From: Isochrysis galbana
Taxonomy: Eukaryota; Haptophyta; Isochrysidales; Isochrysidaceae
Direction: 5' to 3'
NCBI GenBank assembly: GCA_018136815.1
Contig: CM030939.1
Span: forward strand, 1,930,808-1,994,807
DNA length: 64,000 nt
Shown here: positions 62,472-64,000 of the stretch, piece by piece
How positions within the stretch are numbered: the first letter of the stretch is position 1
Layout of the letters: the number at the start of each line of letters is the position of its first letter
Position numbers and translations under genes: made by a program
Notes under the pieces: model-generated
Told to the model about the DNA's origin: nothing
What the model saw: the letters and a program-made list of their open reading frames with translations, nothing else
Database searches by the model: none

Positions 62472-63485
62472 TCATGTTGGACGGGGCCGAAAATTTCCAC
62501 GGTCAACAAATACGTTACATATGCGTGGGATCGCAGAAAATGGACTCATCAAGCTTCGACGAAGCATACTATGAAGCAAATGACCGCGAGAGGCAAGGGA
62601 AGCATGCCACACACCCCAAGAGTGCTGCTGCTGAGCAGGCCTGTTTCCTTTTAACATTTTGTCTCGTCTGCGAGACGTCTGCGCGAACATTGGCAACTGC
62701 AATCGTTTAATGAAGTGTTCAAAATTGCCCACTTTGAAGTTGTCTTGAGGCACTTTCGAGGTTTTCGCTAGCGCCTCAACATTGTAAGTAGGGAAGGAGA
62801 TCATGAGTACCATTGAGAGGGTTAGTAGGCTGAAGAGCCAAAACCAATGCCTTGCATGCATCTGCAGAGGTTGCGCTCTTGGAGAGTGATTGCAACTCTC
62901 ATCCTTCTTTCTATGGCATGTCGGTTGGTCCAAGACGCTGGATGTTGGCGCTAGATGTTCGGGCTGGCTCTCCTCTGTTGCAGCAATGGCGAACAGCTCG
63001 CATGGATTACGCTTCACATTCCCCATGAAGGCTGATGACTCGGCGCTCGTCTCGGCTGCAGCTTCGGAAGTGGCATCCACTTGGACGCCTTGTTGCACAG
63101 CTACTGCTATGTATGGTGTTGTCAGGTGCTTCTTAGGCCCGCGTTTTTGGTGGAATATCGTTGCCCTTGAAATTTGACAATGTCTGAGAGAAGCCTCATC
63201 AGCCGGTGTTGCGCTCATTCCGGCAAGAGGGGAATCTGAAGTCCCAGCGGTCTCAGCAGCTCTCTGGACAGCAGGTGTCTCATATGGCTCCTCCTGCAGG
63301 CCGGGCACCGCGTTTTCAAACTTAGCCATCAAGCTGAGGTTGATGCGCCGTCCAATCTCCTCCTGCCGCTCGCGCCGTTGTTCCTGTGCCGCCTGTGAGG
63401 CGGCTTCGCGCTCCCTGCGTGCGGCCTGTGCCCGCCTGAGCGGCGACTCCATCTCTTCTGGCGAGAGCGGCCGAGAGCGAGGCAT
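62472..63485 (-). CDS. Single-pass membrane protein, unrecognised, possibly incomplete at 3' end
   Basis: 337 codons from the ATG at 63485 (the frame is open to 63614). The N-terminal part is a charged helical stretch (RRAQAARREREAASQAAQEQRRERQEE), then a Ser/Ala-rich linker. One hydrophobic segment (HWFWLFSLLTLSMVLMISF, about 240-258) is followed by about 80 residues. The layout resembles a type II membrane protein whose lumenal domain would continue in further exons. The frame's end (62472) may be intronic. No family recognised. 63486-64000 holds no further supported gene. Confidence 0.4.
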   Translation of the reverse strand: MPRSRPLSPEEMESPLRRAQAARREREAASQAAQEQRRERQEEIGRRINLSLMAKFENAVPGLQEEPYETPAVQRAAETAGTSDSPLAGMSATPADEASLRHCQISRATIFHQKRGPKKHLTTPYIAVAVQQGVQVDATSEAAAETSAESSAFMGNVKRNPCELFAIAATEESQPEHLAPTSSVLDQPTCHRKKDESCNHSPRAQPLQMHARHWFWLFSLLTLSMVLMISFPTYNVEALAKTSKVPQDNFKVGNFEHFIKRLQLPMFAQTSRRRDKMLKGNRPAQQQHSWGVWHASLASRGHLLHSMLRRSLMSPFSAIPRICNVFVDRGNFRPRPT

Positions 63486-64000
63486 CGCGAGCCCTGCACA
63501 GGCGGATTGAGAGGCAGTGCGCGGGCGGGCCCTATGTAGAGGGGTCCGTCCGCTCGGCTCGGCTCCTCGTCCAAGATCTTGCTCCACGCTTTCTTGTACT
63601 CCGGGGGTAGCCAACTCCTAGCACCTTTGTCCTTCCCCCCGGTATTTCCTCACCTTGGCTACCTTGGGCCTCCTCGGAGGCACTCCACCATGGGTATGGA
63701 AAGTATTGAGGCTGCCAGCACACCAAAAGTTCCAGTGGCGTACCTTCACAGCCGGGACGGCGTGCGTTCCCCCAGCTGCTCCGCCCTATAATTATTATAC
63801 TATACTCAATTCCTGTCATCGTGTACTTCCAGACTGTAAGTGCCCATAAGTCAGCCAAATCATGCACAAAAAGGGCATTCCCAGCCACAAAGGTATGGGT
63901 GGGCCTCAAGCCAAGCACTTCCTCCTAGGAGTGAACCTCTGACTCTCGTGACATACCGGCGCTTTGCACCCCCTCTTGCCGACCAGGTGCACGTGCGCGT

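Overview
This is a nuclear window from a eukaryotic microalga. The signs are spliced genes with short introns (107-301 bp, mostly GT-AG and one GC-AG), a signal-peptide plus transit-peptide leader on a small thylakoid-type membrane protein, and dense LTR and short retroelements. There are no bacterial-style operons. Eukaryote-specific families are present: ADAT3, tubby, a GT23-type fucosyltransferase and a TPT-type transporter. A chlorophyll-c alga of haptophyte type fits best, but that assignment is inference.

Layout. 1-7.4 kb: tandem repeats, a small two-helix protein, a Golgi-type GT23 glycosyltransferase (minus), copies of a short retroelement and a decayed gag-like frame. 7.9-15.3 kb: a seven-exon trehalose-6-phosphate synthase/phosphatase gene (minus) diverging from a two-exon, internally duplicated imidazoleglycerol-phosphate dehydratase (IGPD). 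15.5-17.5 kb: two full copies of the short retroelement in inverted orientation. 18.2-21.1 kb: a YrhK-like membrane protein (minus) and a three-exon plastid-targeted one-helix protein (plus), separated by a dinucleotide microsatellite of about 250 bp. 23.2-32.9 kb: a SAM methyltransferase, an ADAT3-like deaminase subunit, a renalase-like oxidoreductase and a divergent RluA-type pseudouridine synthase. 33-42.6 kb: repeats, a tubby-domain protein, gypsy remnants and a coiled-coil protein. 42.9-45.3 kb: a transporter fused to a DUF3431-like domain. 45.4-57.1 kb: a copia element (identical 177-bp LTRs, TSD CACAT) interrupted by a younger gypsy chromovirus (TSD GAAGG). 57-64 kb: poorly recognised genes, a 173-bp tandem repeat and GC-rich low-complexity DNA.

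The strongest observation is the IGPD gene. It encodes two IGPD domains in one chain. The first keeps the FLDHM and HHxxE motifs but has lost the central HHxxED motif. The second keeps only HHxxED. The two halves are therefore complementary, as expected if they cooperate to build one active site. Other notable items are a TPS-pseudophosphatase-phosphatase triple fusion, a short retroelement family with 16-18 bp target-site duplications and a hairpin with a compensatory base-pair change, and a recently moved copia element that lacks a protease and carries YVDN in place of YVDD.

Most host genes look like ordinary housekeeping or membrane functions and show no shared pathway. The repeats, not the genes, dominate the architecture.
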